Notes under the pieces: model-generated
Database searches by the model: none
Seen by the model: only the letters and a program-made list of their open reading frames with translations
What the model was told of the DNA's origin: nothing
From: Sphingomonadaceae bacterium
GTDB taxonomy: Bacteria > Pseudomonadota > Alphaproteobacteria > Sphingomonadales > Sphingomonadaceae
DNA: 64,000 nucleotides
Assembly: GCA_947473355.1 (NCBI GenBank)
Contig: CANJCQ010000003.1
Location: 20,717 to 84,716, forward strand
Direction of reading: 5' to 3'
Made by a program: the position numbers and the translations under genes
Part shown: in pieces, positions 26,419 to 35,641 of the stretch
How the letters are laid out: each line of letters opens with the position of its first letter
Position numbering within the stretch: position 1 is the stretch's first letter

Positions 26419-27147
26419 ATGATCGTCTTCCCCGCCATCGATCTCAAACAGGGCCAGGTCGTCCGCCTCGCCGAGGGCGATATGGCGCGCGCCACGGTCT
26501 ATGGCGATGATCCCGCCGCGCAGGCGCTGCTGTTCGCCGATGCGGGCGCGGAATACCTGCATGTTGTCGATCTCGATGGCAGCTTCGCAGGCCGCGCGGA
26601 GAACCGCGAGGCGGTTGAGGGCATCCTCAAGGTCTTCCCCGGCCACGTCCAATTGGGCGGCGGCATCCGCACCCGCGAATCGGTCGACGGCTGGTTCGAT
26701 CTCGGCGTCTCCCGCGTGGTGATGGGCACGGCGGCGCTGAAGGACCCGGAATTCGTCAAGGACATGGCGAAAGCCTATCCCGGCGGCATTGTCGTTGCAG
26801 TCGATGCCCGCGATGGCATGATCGCGACTGAGGGCTGGGCGGAGCTGTCCGAAGTCTCGATATACGACATGGCGCGCCGCTTCGAGGATGCCGGCGTTGC
26901 CTCGCTGTTGTTCACCGATATCGGCCGCGATGGCATGCTCAAGGGCTGCAATATCGAGGCGACGGTTGATCTTGCCCGGCGGACCGAGCTGCCGGTGATC
27001 GCGAGCGGGGGGGTCAAGGGGCTGGACGATATCCGCATGCTTTCGCTGCTGGCGCGCGACGGGATCGAAGGGGTGATTACCGGGCGGGCGCTCTATGACG
27101 GGCGGCTGGACCTTGCGGCGGCGATTGCGCTGGCGGAGGCGGCGTGA
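26419..27147 (+). CDS. hisA: ProFAR isomerase
   Basis: A 242-residue half-barrel-repeat TIM barrel, which isomerises ProFAR to PRFAR. It has the family start [14 protein letters not shown], the LGGGIR motif, and the second-half phosphate loop SGGVKGLDD. It is separated from hisH by a folded repeat and overlaps hisF by 4 bases (GTGA). Confidence 0.96.
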   Translation: MIVFPAIDLKQGQVVRLAEGDMARATVYGDDPAAQALLFADAGAEYLHVVDLDGSFAGRAENREAVEGILKVFPGHVQLGGGIRTRESVDGWFDLGVSRVVMGTAALKDPEFVKDMAKAYPGGIVVAVDARDGMIATEGWAELSEVSIYDMARRFEDAGVASLLFTDIGRDGMLKGCNIEATVDLARRTELPVIASGGVKGLDDIRMLSLLARDGIEGVITGRALYDGRLDLAAAIALAEAA

Positions 27148-27902
27148 CCGTTCGCATCCGCGTCATCCCCTGCCTCGACGTGCGCGATGGCCGCGTGGTC
27201 AAGGGCGTCAATTTCGTCGATCTCAAGGACGCCGGCGATCCGGTCGAGCAGGCGCGCGCCTATGATCTGGCAGGCGCCGACGAGCTGTGTTTCCTCGACA
27301 TCACCGCCAGCCACGAGGCGCGCGGCACCCTGCTCGATATTGTCAGCCGCACCGCCGAAGTCTGCTTCATGCCGCTCACCGTCGGCGGCGGGGTGCGCAC
27401 GGTCGAGGACGCCCGCGCGCTGCTGCTGGCAGGCGCGGACAAGGTGGCGGTCAATTCTGCTGCCGTCTCGCGGCCCGAAGTGGTGGCGGATATTGCCGCG
27501 AAGATGGGCAGTCAGTGCATCGTCGCCTCGGTCGATGCCCGCAGGTCAGGCGACCATTGGGAAATCTTCACCCACGGCGGACGCAAGGCCACCGGGATCG
27601 ATGCTGTCGCCCATGCTATCCGCCTCGCCGAACTTGGCGCGGGCGAATTGCTGGTGACTTCGATGGACGGCGACGGAACGCAGGCGGGTTACGATCTCGA
27701 ACTCACCCGCGCGATTGCCGATGCCGTTTCGGTGCCGGTGATTGCTTCAGGCGGGGTCGGCACGCTCGATCATCTGGTCGAGGGCGTAACCAAGGGACAC
27801 GCCAGCGCGGTGCTCGCCGCCTCGATCTTCCACTTCGGCACCTATTCGATTGCCGAGGCCCATGCGGCCCTCCGAGCGGCAGGATTGCCCGCGCGGGGCT
27901 GA
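27144..27902 (+). CDS. hisF: Imidazole glycerol phosphate synthase, cyclase subunit
   Basis: A 252-residue HisF barrel that uses PRFAR and ammonia from HisH. Its marks are [16 protein letters not shown] with the catalytic aspartate, [12 protein letters not shown], and [12 protein letters not shown] with the second aspartate. The GTG start overlaps the hisA stop. A 147-base gap with nothing recognisable follows before the small membrane gene. Confidence 0.97.
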   Translation: MTVRIRVIPCLDVRDGRVVKGVNFVDLKDAGDPVEQARAYDLAGADELCFLDITASHEARGTLLDIVSRTAEVCFMPLTVGGGVRTVEDARALLLAGADKVAVNSAAVSRPEVVADIAAKMGSQCIVASVDARRSGDHWEIFTHGGRKATGIDAVAHAIRLAELGAGELLVTSMDGDGTQAGYDLELTRAIADAVSVPVIASGGVGTLDHLVEGVTKGHASAVLAASIFHFGTYSIAEAHAALRAAGLPARG

Positions 27903-28049
27903 ACCCGCTGATAGCGCCGGATCGCTTTACAAACCAGCCTATCAATCCTCCTGCGTTTACCATCGCGAGGCCCACATTCCTGCCCACGCGCGCGCATGGC
28001 ACGAGCCTTGCGTTAACACCTCCAGTTCGGAAAAGCAGGAATTGATGCG

Positions 28050-28217
28050 ATGAACCATTTGGTTTTGGCCGTGGCAGGCTCGATTGCCCTTGGCGGCTCG
28101 GCCTATGTCGGCCTGTTCGCTCACCTGCCGCAGCCCAATGATTATGCGCTCTATGCCATGGTCCTGACCGGCCTCACGGTCGGCTGGTACGGGGCCCGCA
28201 AGCGTCCGGTCGATTAA
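28050..28217 (+). CDS. 55-residue small membrane protein between hisF and hisE
   Basis: ATG 28050 to TAA 28215-28217 encodes 55 residues with two hydrophobic stretches (LVLAVAGSIALGGSAYVGLF and YALYAMVLTGLTVGWYG) joined by the turn AHLPQPND, and a basic end (ARKRPVD). An AGGA lies about 9-10 bases upstream. I do not recognise it. The clear two-helix pattern and the strong terminator after it support a real gene. Confidence 0.6.
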   Translation: MNHLVLAVAGSIALGGSAYVGLFAHLPQPNDYALYAMVLTGLTVGWYGARKRPVD

Positions 28218-28223
28218 CGAATT

Positions 28224-28265
28224 CCGTCAGCACCATGGGGGCACTCCCTGCCCTGCCGCTGACGG
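28224..28265 (+). repeat. 8-bp inverted repeat after the small membrane gene
   Basis: CCGTCAGC at 28224-28231 pairs perfectly with GCTGACGG at 28258-28265. It forms a hairpin just upstream of the terminator, and the two may act together or compete. Confidence 0.5.
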
Positions 28266-28271
28266 TGCCTG

Positions 28272-28306
28272 AAAGGGGCGTCCGGCCCGAACCCGGGCGC
28301 CCCTTT
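28272..28306 (+). terminator. Rho-independent-type terminator before hisE
   Basis: AAAGGGGCG at 28272-28280 pairs with CGCCCCTTT at 28298-28306, and the stem goes on inward through a T-G pair and CCGG/CCGG. A T-rich stretch (CTTCTT) follows. It would end the hisA-hisF-small gene transcript, leaving hisE and the HIT gene to a separate promoter or to read-through. Confidence 0.7.
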
Positions 28307-28375
28307 CTTCTTGCCATTCTTCTTGCCTTTCTTCGTTCTTGACCCCGCCGCGCTCCCGCCGCAATGCCTTGCGCC

Positions 28376-28714
28376 ATGGCCGATGATTACACCCCCGACA
28401 GCATTTTGGCCCGCCTCGAGGCGGTCATCGCGCAGCGCCGCAGTGCCGATCCCGCACAAAGCTATGTCGCCAAGCTGCATCAGCGCGGCCTGCCGGTCAT
28501 CGCCCGCAAGCTGGGTGAAGAGGCGACCGAGGCGGTGGTCGCGGCGCTGAGCGGTGATCGCGAAGAGCTGGTGGGCGAGGCGGCCGATGTGCTGTTTCAC
28601 CTCATGGTCCTGCTCGGCGCGAAGGATATCCCGCTGGCCGATGTGCTGGCCGAGCTGGACCGGCGCGAAGGGGTGTCGGGCATTGCCGAGAAAGCCGCAC
28701 GGAGAAGCGACTGA
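28376..28714 (+). CDS. hisE: Phosphoribosyl-ATP pyrophosphohydrolase
   Basis: A 112-residue all-alpha NTP pyrophosphatase of the MazG-like fold, which carries out the second step of histidine synthesis. It has the acidic metal site KLGEEATEAV followed by EELVGEAADVLFH. ATG 28376 (MADDYTP) is used; an in-frame start 4 codons upstream is possible. It overlaps the HIT gene start (TGATG). Confidence 0.94.
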   Translation: MADDYTPDSILARLEAVIAQRRSADPAQSYVAKLHQRGLPVIARKLGEEATEAVVAALSGDREELVGEAADVLFHLMVLLGAKDIPLADVLAELDRREGVSGIAEKAARRSD

Positions 28715-29088
28715 TGCCAATCGATTCCAGCCTCCCCTATGATGACCAGAACATCTTCGCCAGGATCCTGCGCGGGGAGATTCCCTGCAACAAGGTTTTC
28801 GAGGACGAGTGGAGCCTCGCCTTCCATGACATCCGCCCGCAGGCGCCGGTGCATGTGCTGGTGATCCCCAAGGGGGCTTATGTTGGCTGGGATGACTTCA
28901 CCAACACGGCCAACGACGCGGAACTTGCCGGGTTCACTCGCGCCGTGGGCCTCGTGGCGCGCGAGCTGGGGCTGTCATCGGGCTACCGGTTGATGGTCAA
29001 CATGGGGCATGATGGCCACCAGGAAGTGCCGCATCTGCATGTCCACATTTTTGGCGGGCGCCAGTTCCGGCTGATGATTGCGGATTAG
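28714..29088 (+). CDS. HIT-family nucleotide-binding protein (HINT type)
   Basis: A 124-residue histidine triad hydrolase with the HLHVH active site near residue 110 and the family start FARILRGEIPCNKVFED. HINT proteins split AMP from phosphoramidates and acyl-adenylates. It is coupled to hisE, an arrangement common in alphaproteobacteria. Its stop overlaps the stop of the convergent exporter gene by 3 bases. Confidence 0.93.
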   Translation: MPIDSSLPYDDQNIFARILRGEIPCNKVFEDEWSLAFHDIRPQAPVHVLVIPKGAYVGWDDFTNTANDAELAGFTRAVGLVARELGLSSGYRLMVNMGHDGHQEVPHLHVHIFGGRQFRLMIAD

Positions 29089-30620
29089 TCCGCAGCCTTG
29101 CCTGGCATCGCATTTGCCTTAGGCCGAGGCGCCAGCCAGACCACGGCGGCGCTGAGGAAAAACACCGCAGCAGTGACCAGGAACACCGCGTCGATTGCCA
29201 TGGTCACGGATTCGCGGTCGGCCAGATTGGCGATGGTGCGCAGGGCCTGATCGCTGGTCATTCCCGCATTGGTCATGGTCCGCATCACTTCGTCCGGCTG
29301 GAGCTTGCCGGCGATTTCCGCGTGGGCTTCCTGCTGGGCATTGCCCCAATAGGTCAGCGTCAGCGCCGTGGCGACGCCCAGCGCGATGGTGCGCACGAAA
29401 TTCTGGATGCCGGTGGCCGAGGCGAGTTCGTCCGGCGTCACCGAATTGAGCGAAATCACCGTCAGTGGCAGCATGAAGAAGCTCATACCGAAGCCCTGCA
29501 CCACTTGCGGATAGGTCAGCGTCCAGAAATCCGCATCGCTGGTCCAGGTCGATCGCGCCAGTGCCATTATGCCGATCCATGCGACCGCCAGAGACACCAT
29601 CAGACGTGGATCGACGCCCTTGGCCACGGCCTTCGATGCCAGTGCCGAGGTGGAGAGCGCTGCAAGGGCAGTGCACGAGGTGATGAAGCCGGCCCAGGTC
29701 GCGGGATAGCCCATCGAGGTTTGCAGCCACTGCGGGATGACGACGATGCTGGCGAAATAGGCGCCGAAGCAAAGCGACAGCGCGAGCACGCCGAAAGTGA
29801 AGCCGCCGTGGCGGAATACCCGGATATCGACGATCGGGTGCTCTTCGGTCAGTTCCCAAATCATGAAAGCGCAAAAGCCCACTGCCGATGCAATCGCCAG
29901 GGCCACCACCAGCGGGTCGGAGAACCAATCGTGTTCACGGCCGATATCAAGCATATATTGCAGGCTGCCGACCCAGATCAGCATCAGGACAAGGCCCACT
30001 GTATCGATCGGCACCTGCCTGCCCGGCCCGTCGTGCGCCCGCAGCAGAGAGAAGACGGTCACCAGGCAAATCGCGACAAATGGCAGATTGATCAGAAACA
30101 CCCAGTGCCAGCTCGCATAATCGTTGATCAGGCCGCCGATGTTGGGGCCGAGCGCCGGGCCGGCCATGGTCGTCATCGCTGAGACCAGCATCGCCTTGGG
30201 GCGATTGACCCCGGTGAAGATACGCAGCAGCAGGGTTTGCGAGATCGGCATCAGCAGACCGCCGCACAGGCCCTGGCAAATTCGGCTCACGACCATCATC
30301 GCCAGCGTTTGCGAAATGCCACAAGACAGTGAGAACAGGCCGAAGCCCGCCATGGCGAACAGATAGAGCCGCACCGCGCCATAGCGCTGCACCAGCCAGC
30401 CGGTCAGCGGCACACTGACTGCCTCGGCGACTGAATAGGAGGTGATCACCCAGCTGCCCTGGCTCGCCGAAACCCCGAGGCTGCCGGCGATATGCGGCAC
30501 CGAGACATTGGCGACGGTCATATCGAGCACGACAATGAAATTGCTGAAGGCCAGGATGATCGCCGCCATTCGCAGCTGGGCAGGAGTCAGGTTCGCGGCA
30601 ATGTCGTATTGATCGGCCAT
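29085..30620 (-). CDS. DHA2-family MFS exporter (EmrB-like)
   Basis: A 511-residue inner-membrane protein with about 14 hydrophobic segments, the size and form of EmrB/QacA drug:proton antiporters. It has FIVVLDMTVANVSVPHIAG in the first helix and GWLVQRYGAVRLYL in the loop motif. It would pump hydrophobic compounds through the adapter and outer-membrane proteins encoded directly upstream. It is the last gene of the exporter operon, 6 bases after the adapter stop. Confidence 0.92.
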   Translation of the reverse strand: MADQYDIAANLTPAQLRMAAIILAFSNFIVVLDMTVANVSVPHIAGSLGVSASQGSWVITSYSVAEAVSVPLTGWLVQRYGAVRLYLFAMAGFGLFSLSCGISQTLAMMVVSRICQGLCGGLLMPISQTLLLRIFTGVNRPKAMLVSAMTTMAGPALGPNIGGLINDYASWHWVFLINLPFVAICLVTVFSLLRAHDGPGRQVPIDTVGLVLMLIWVGSLQYMLDIGREHDWFSDPLVVALAIASAVGFCAFMIWELTEEHPIVDIRVFRHGGFTFGVLALSLCFGAYFASIVVIPQWLQTSMGYPATWAGFITSCTALAALSTSALASKAVAKGVDPRLMVSLAVAWIGIMALARSTWTSDADFWTLTYPQVVQGFGMSFFMLPLTVISLNSVTPDELASATGIQNFVRTIALGVATALTLTYWGNAQQEAHAEIAGKLQPDEVMRTMTNAGMTSDQALRTIANLADRESVTMAIDAVFLVTAAVFFLSAAVVWLAPRPKANAMPGKAAD

Positions 30621-30626
30621 CCGGCT

Positions 30627-31787
30627 CTAGTGGCCCGTGATGTCGATCTCGACTTCGGTCGAGAGGCCGAGCCGGAGCGGATGCGCGGCGAGTTCCTTCG
30701 GATCAAGCTCGATTCGCACCGGCAGGCGCTGGACCACCTTGATCCAGTTGCCCGTCGCGTTCTGCGCCGGAATCATCGCCATCGAGGCGCCCGTGCCGCC
30801 GCCGATCCCGGCGACCTTGCCGTGATAGACGACGCTGGAGCCATAGAGATCGGCAGTAACTGTCGCGGGCATGCCGGGGCGCACGCCGCGCAGCTGGCGC
30901 TCCTTGAAATTGGCGTCGATATAGACCTGCGTGGTCGGCACGATGTTCATCACCGGCTGGCCTTGCGTCACGCGCTGGCCTAGCTGGACCTGGCGGCGGG
31001 TGATGATCCCGGCGATGGGTGCGCGGATCGTGGTGCGCTCATAATCGAGCTGGGCGGACTGCAATTTGGCCATGGCCGCCATGACCGCGGGGTCGGTCGC
31101 TTCGGTCGAGCCGGAGGTCAGCGCCGCGCTGGCGGCGAGTTCGCCCTTTGCCGATACCCGGTTCGATTCGGCCTGGGCGATCCCGGCCGAGGCCGAGGCA
31201 AGGGCAGCGCGGGCAGAGGCCAGCGCGCGCCGCGCTGAGGTCAGCTCTTCCCCCGACACTGCGCCGCTGGCGGCAAGGCGTTGACGGCGGCTGGCATCGA
31301 CCGCGGCCTTCTCGAACTCGGCCTGGGCGGCAGCCTGCTGGGCGCGGGCCGCCGCGATCATCGCGGTGCGCGAGGTGACCTGCGCCGCCAGCGCATCGTT
31401 GCCGGCCACGGCCTGGCGGAATTTGCGCCGGGCGGCAGCAAGATCGGCCTGGGCCTGCGCAATGGCGATCGCGGCATTGGCCGGATCGAGCCGCAGCAGT
31501 ACATCGCCGGCCTTGACCACCTGGGTGTCCTTGACCGTCACTTCAATGACCGCGCCTGCCACCAGCGGGGTTATCTGCGCGATCTCGGCGCCGACATAAG
31601 CATTGTCGGTGCTGACCGAATTCTGGCCGATCAGATAGTACCAGGCGGCATAGATCAGCCCTGCGACCAGTACGATAAGCCCGAGCCGGGTCAGCCAGGT
31701 GCGCCGCGTGTGGCTCTGGCGTGCGCGCGTCTCTGCCGCTTCGGCTTCGGCGCTCAGCAAGGCACTATCGATTGCGGCGTCGTTCAT
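30627..31787 (-). CDS. HlyD/EmrA-family membrane fusion protein
   Basis: A 386-residue periplasmic adapter. One membrane helix lies near residues 34-52, followed by a lipoyl half (TDNAYVGAEIAQITP), a long alanine- and glutamine-rich coiled coil, the second lipoyl half (RAPIAGIITRR) and beta-barrel strands. It bridges the EmrB-like pump and the NodT-type channel. It overlaps the channel gene by 4 bases (ATGA). Confidence 0.92.
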   Translation of the reverse strand: MNDAAIDSALLSAEAEAAETRARQSHTRRTWLTRLGLIVLVAGLIYAAWYYLIGQNSVSTDNAYVGAEIAQITPLVAGAVIEVTVKDTQVVKAGDVLLRLDPANAAIAIAQAQADLAAARRKFRQAVAGNDALAAQVTSRTAMIAAARAQQAAAQAEFEKAAVDASRRQRLAASGAVSGEELTSARRALASARAALASASAGIAQAESNRVSAKGELAASAALTSGSTEATDPAVMAAMAKLQSAQLDYERTTIRAPIAGIITRRQVQLGQRVTQGQPVMNIVPTTQVYIDANFKERQLRGVRPGMPATVTADLYGSSVVYHGKVAGIGGGTGASMAMIPAQNATGNWIKVVQRLPVRIELDPKELAAHPLRLGLSTEVEIDITGH

Positions 31788-33268
31788 TTGGGTTCAGCCC
31801 TGGCCAGCCGGATGTCGGGATCATAGCCGCCACCCAGCGCGCGGACCAATACAATGTCGGTGTTGCGCGCGGCGGCGACCAGTTCGGCCACCGCGACCCG
31901 CACGGAGAGCAATCGGTCTTCGATATTCAGCACGTCGATATAGGCGGATAGCCCGCCTTCGTAGCGCAGCTTGGCGATGGCATAGGCCTCCTCGCCTGCC
32001 GCCAGTGCCTTGCGCGCGCCCAGCAGCCGCGCTGTCAAGGTCCGCCGGGAGGTGACCGCATCGGCGACCTGGCCATAGGCCGACAGAACGGTCTGGTTGT
32101 AGCTCGCCGCCGCCTCGTCATAGCTTGCTGCAGCGCCGCGATAGCGCCCGCGCAGGGCACCGCCGTGGAACAGCGGCAGGCTGATCGCCGGGCCGGCGCT
32201 GCCGAACGTTGAATTGTTCTCGAACAGTTTGCCAATGCCCACTGCCTGCAAGCCCGCCATGGCAGAGAGCCGCACCGAGGGATAGAAATCGGCGCGGGCC
32301 ATGGCGACGCGCTTGGCTGCGGCCTCGACCCGTTCGCGCGCCGCAGCAATATCCGGGCGGCGGCCGATGAGGTCGGTCGTGACTGTGTCAGGCAGGCCAA
32401 CCGGCAGGTCTGCGGCCAGCGCCGGACGGGCGATGGCAAGGCCGCGATCGGGCCCTGCGCCAACCAGCACGGCAATCTGGTGCTGACGCAGCGCGATCAG
32501 CTCACCCGCATGGGCCAGGTCGCTCTTCGCGGCGATCGTCTCGGCTTGCGCCTGGCGGACATTGCCGCGGTTTTCGAGACCATTGGCCTCGCGTTCGGTG
32601 ACCAGTCTTTCCGAGGCAATACGGATCTGTGTTGCATTCTCGCGAATATCACGGGCATCAAACAGCCGAGCGAGATCGGCATAGGCGGCGGCAATCGTGG
32701 TGGCCAGAAGCAGCCGCGCCTGGGCCTCTTCGATGGCGGCGGCGCGCGCTTCGGAAGTGGCGGCGGCCAGCGCAGCGTGGTTCTTGCCCCACAGGTCGAG
32801 ATCGAATTCCAGATTGACCCCGATTCGGGCATTGTCCTGAAAGCCCTGCGGCAGCAGCGCGATGAACTGTTCCGGGAAGCCATTGTTGAAGCTCTGCTTT
32901 TCGGCACCGGCTGAGGCGGTAGCATCGAGCGAGGGCTGGAGCCTGGCCCCATCTTCCTGCGCCTGCGCTGCGGCCCGGCGCAATCGCGCGGCGGCTGTAG
33001 CGACATCGGGTGAATTGCGCAGGCCTTCATCAATCAGCGCGTCGAGCTGCGCATCGCCATAGGCCCTCCACCAGCCTTCTACCGGCCAGGTGCCAGTCCC
33101 TTGCGGCTGGATGCTTTGCTGCGCGGCGACACTATCCGCCGAGCGCAGCGGGACGTTCTGGCCGAGTTTGGGCGGAGTGCTGCAGGCAGCGAGCAGCATG
33201 ACTGCGGCCAGTGTGCCGGCCAGCCGGATCGGGGGGCGTTTAGCCTGCAAAAGATGGTTAAATTTCAT
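31784..33268 (-). CDS. NodT-type outer membrane efflux lipoprotein
   Basis: A 494-residue TolC-like channel of the RND/NodT lipoprotein group. ATG 33268 gives a lipoprotein signal peptide with LLAAC, the lipidated cysteine being residue 29. Next come PVEGWWRAYGDAQLDALI and two coiled-coil repeats typical of the family. The frame is open well upstream, but only this start gives the lipobox near the N terminus. As the first gene of the exporter operon it follows a large inverted repeat. Confidence 0.9.
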   Translation of the reverse strand: MKFNHLLQAKRPPIRLAGTLAAVMLLAACSTPPKLGQNVPLRSADSVAAQQSIQPQGTGTWPVEGWWRAYGDAQLDALIDEGLRNSPDVATAAARLRRAAAQAQEDGARLQPSLDATASAGAEKQSFNNGFPEQFIALLPQGFQDNARIGVNLEFDLDLWGKNHAALAAATSEARAAAIEEAQARLLLATTIAAAYADLARLFDARDIRENATQIRIASERLVTEREANGLENRGNVRQAQAETIAAKSDLAHAGELIALRQHQIAVLVGAGPDRGLAIARPALAADLPVGLPDTVTTDLIGRRPDIAAARERVEAAAKRVAMARADFYPSVRLSAMAGLQAVGIGKLFENNSTFGSAGPAISLPLFHGGALRGRYRGAAASYDEAAASYNQTVLSAYGQVADAVTSRRTLTARLLGARKALAAGEEAYAIAKLRYEGGLSAYIDVLNIEDRLLSVRVAVAELVAAARNTDIVLVRALGGGYDPDIRLARAEPK

Positions 33269-33344
33269 GGCCCGACTGTCGCTTGCTCCCAGTGGAGTCA
33301 TTGCGTCAATGGAAAAATACCACTGACACGCTCGCGCGACTCGC

Positions 33345-33395
33345 CAGAACGAGCCACTTTCGTAGGTAAAACCAGACGAATGTGACTCGTTTCTG
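33345..33395. promoter_or_regulatory. Large imperfect inverted repeat upstream of the exporter operon
   Basis: ACGAGCCACTTTCGT at 33349-33363 is repeated in inverted form at 33376-33390 with 13 of 15 bases matching and 12 bases between. The arms extend by one more pair and by CAGA/TCTG after a bulge. It lies 81 bases upstream of the NodT-type start and 25 bases past the aldehyde dehydrogenase stop. It could be an operator pair for a dimeric regulator, or an RNA hairpin; no T tract follows on the minus strand. Confidence 0.55.
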
Positions 33396-33414
33396 CGGGT
33401 TTGCGCGGCTTGGT

Positions 33415-34881
33415 TCAGTCGCGGTAGCCGATGACCTTGGTTTCGAGATATTCCTCGATCCCCGGAACGCCCCAGGCGCGGCCGATGCCGGAATGCTTGT
33501 AGCCGCCGAAGGGCAGGTCGCCGCTGATCGGCGCGCCGCCGTTGACGCCGATGGTGCCGGTGCGGATGCGCCGGGCGACATTCATCGCGCGATCGAGACG
33601 GGCCGACCACACGCCGCCCGACAGGCCATAGATGCTGTCATTGGCGATGCGGATAGCGTCTTCCTCGTCCTCGAAGGGAATGACCACCAGCACCGGGCCG
33701 AAGATTTCTTCCTGGGCAATGCGCATGTCGTTGGTGACATCGACAAAGCAGGTCGGCTCAATGAACCAGCCGCTGCCCATGTCGGGGCGCAGCTTGCCGC
33801 CCGCGAGCAGGGTCGCGCCCTCTTCGACGCCCAGATCTACATAGGCCTTGACCCGGCCGAGCTGCTTTTCCGAAACCACCGGGCCCATCATGCAGGCCGG
33901 CGCATCGAAATCGCCCCACTGGGTTGAATAGGCATCGTAGGTCGCCTTGAGGATCGCCTTGGCTTCTGCCTCGCGCGACTTGGGCACCAGCAGGCGGCTC
34001 TGAACGGCGCAGCCTTGCCCGGCGTGGAACACAAGGATCGATTGCGCGACGATCTGGGCGAAGTTGGGCTCGTCTTCAAGCACGATGTTGACCGACTTGC
34101 CGCCAAGCTCGAGGAAAACGCGGGTAAGCGTTTCCGCGCCCTGCTTCATGATGTGGCGGCCGATCGCGGTCGATCCGGTGAAAGTGATGAGATCGACGCG
34201 CGGGTCAGTGACCAGCATTTCGCCGGCCATCGCAGGGTCCGCGCCGGTGATTACATTGAGCACGCCGGGGGGAAGTCCGGCTTCAAGCCCGAGCTCGCCG
34301 AAGATCGTGCCGGCCAGCGGGGTATCGGGCGCGGGCTTGAGGATCACGGTGCAGCCAGCCAGCAGCGCCGAGACCACCTTTTCGGCGTTGACGAACAACG
34401 GGAAGTTCCAGGGCGTAATCGCGCCGACCACGCCGATCGCTTCCTGCGCGACGATACGGTGCGTGGTGAAACCATAGGCTTCCTTGTCGCCGCCGCTCTT
34501 TTCCCATTCAAGATTGGGATAGACCGACATCAGATCTTCCCATGCACCGATGCACTGCGACACCTGTGCGCCATGCACCGCGCCCATCGGCGCGCCGACT
34601 TCGTGGCGGGCAATGGCAACCAGCCGGTCCATATTGGCAAGAAACAGCCCGTGCAGCTTCTTCACCAGGGCAAAGCGCTTTTCGTGGTTGGTCGACCAGT
34701 CGGTTGTGTCGAATGCGCGGCGGGCTGAGGCAATGGCTTCCTCGACATCATTGGCGCTTGCGTCGGCAGCAACTCCGACCACTTCGCCGGTCCACGGACC
34801 GATGTTTTCGTAAGTCTTGCCGCCTTCCGCCTTGCGGATCTTTCCATCGATGATGAGCATGCCTTCGGGCAGGATAGTCAT
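33415..34881 (-). CDS. Aldehyde dehydrogenase family protein
   Basis: A 488-residue NAD(P)-dependent aldehyde dehydrogenase. It has the N-terminal catalytic asparagine region (GAITPWNFPL), glutamate in LELGGKS, cysteine in HAGQGCAVQS and EEIFGPVLVVIPF. It oxidises an aldehyde to an acid; the substrate is not known. GGGAGAG precedes the ATG. It is divergent from the glutathione peroxidase gene across 205 bases, in which I see only a small GGCCGG/CCGGCC dyad (34906-34922) and two direct copies of GCGTCTGC. Confidence 0.92.
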   Translation of the reverse strand: MTILPEGMLIIDGKIRKAEGGKTYENIGPWTGEVVGVAADASANDVEEAIASARRAFDTTDWSTNHEKRFALVKKLHGLFLANMDRLVAIARHEVGAPMGAVHGAQVSQCIGAWEDLMSVYPNLEWEKSGGDKEAYGFTTHRIVAQEAIGVVGAITPWNFPLFVNAEKVVSALLAGCTVILKPAPDTPLAGTIFGELGLEAGLPPGVLNVITGADPAMAGEMLVTDPRVDLITFTGSTAIGRHIMKQGAETLTRVFLELGGKSVNIVLEDEPNFAQIVAQSILVFHAGQGCAVQSRLLVPKSREAEAKAILKATYDAYSTQWGDFDAPACMMGPVVSEKQLGRVKAYVDLGVEEGATLLAGGKLRPDMGSGWFIEPTCFVDVTNDMRIAQEEIFGPVLVVIPFEDEEDAIRIANDSIYGLSGGVWSARLDRAMNVARRIRTGTIGVNGGAPISGDLPFGGYKHSGIGRAWGVPGIEEYLETKVIGYRD

Positions 34882-35086
34882 GGCTTTGGTCTCTCCCAGA
34901 GTGGCGGCCGGAATTCCCGGCCCTGGCTCGCCGATATGCGGATTCGCTTGCCAATGTCACTGAGATTCTTCGGCCCGGGCACAAAATCGCGTCTGCGGAG
35001 TTTTACCGGCGTCTGCCTGTAGGATAGGACTGGCGAGACTCGGTTTGCCGCGATAGACTGCGCCAGCTTACGACAGGAGAGAATCA

Positions 35087-35632
35087 ATGGCCGATCTTAC
35101 CGCAATTCCGCTGACCCGCATCGATGGCAGCAGCGACAGCCTCGCCAATCACGCAGGCAAAGTCCTGCTGGTGGTCAATGTCGCCTCCAAATGCGGGCTG
35201 ACGCCGCAATATGAAGGGCTGGAGAAGCTCTACGAGAAGAAGAAGGGCGAAGGCCTGGAAGTGCTTGGCTTTCCCGCCAACGATTTCGGCGCGCAGGAGC
35301 CTGGCACGCACGAGGAAATCGTCCAGTTCTGCAAGGCCAACTATGGCGTCAGCTTCCCGCTGTTCGCCAAGGCCGACGTGACCGGCGCCGCCAAGCAGCC
35401 GCTCTATGCCGCGCTGACTGAAGCCATGCCCGAAAAGCAAGGTGATCCCGCCGCCTGGCGCGAACGCCTGCGCGGCTATGGCATGACCCCGACCGAAGAT
35501 CCCGAAGTTCTGTGGAACTTCGAAAAGTTCCTGATCGCCAAAGATGGCACGGTTGCGGCCCGTTTTTCGCCTTCGGTTGCGCCGGACGATGCCGAATTGG
35601 TCTCGGCAATCGAAGCCGAGCTTGCCAAGTAG
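35087..35632 (+). CDS. Glutathione peroxidase-family protein
   Basis: A 181-residue thioredoxin-fold peroxidase. The peroxidatic cysteine is C36 in ASKCGLTP (no selenocysteine), and the WNFEKFL segment supplies the conserved tryptophan and asparagine. The usual FPCNQF motif is FPANDF (residues 62-67), so the second cysteine and the catalytic glutamine are replaced by alanine and aspartate. It would reduce peroxides, probably with thioredoxin. It is followed after 9 bases by the ferritin-like gene. Confidence 0.9.
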   Translation: MADLTAIPLTRIDGSSDSLANHAGKVLLVVNVASKCGLTPQYEGLEKLYEKKKGEGLEVLGFPANDFGAQEPGTHEEIVQFCKANYGVSFPLFAKADVTGAAKQPLYAALTEAMPEKQGDPAAWRERLRGYGMTPTEDPEVLWNFEKFLIAKDGTVAARFSPSVAPDDAELVSAIEAELAK

Positions 35633-35641
35633 GAGAATATT

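Noticed and set aside
33269..33610. N-terminal extension of the NodT-type gene
   Set aside because: The open frame continues upstream, but it runs through the inverted repeat and into the aldehyde dehydrogenase gene, and would bury the lipoprotein signal.
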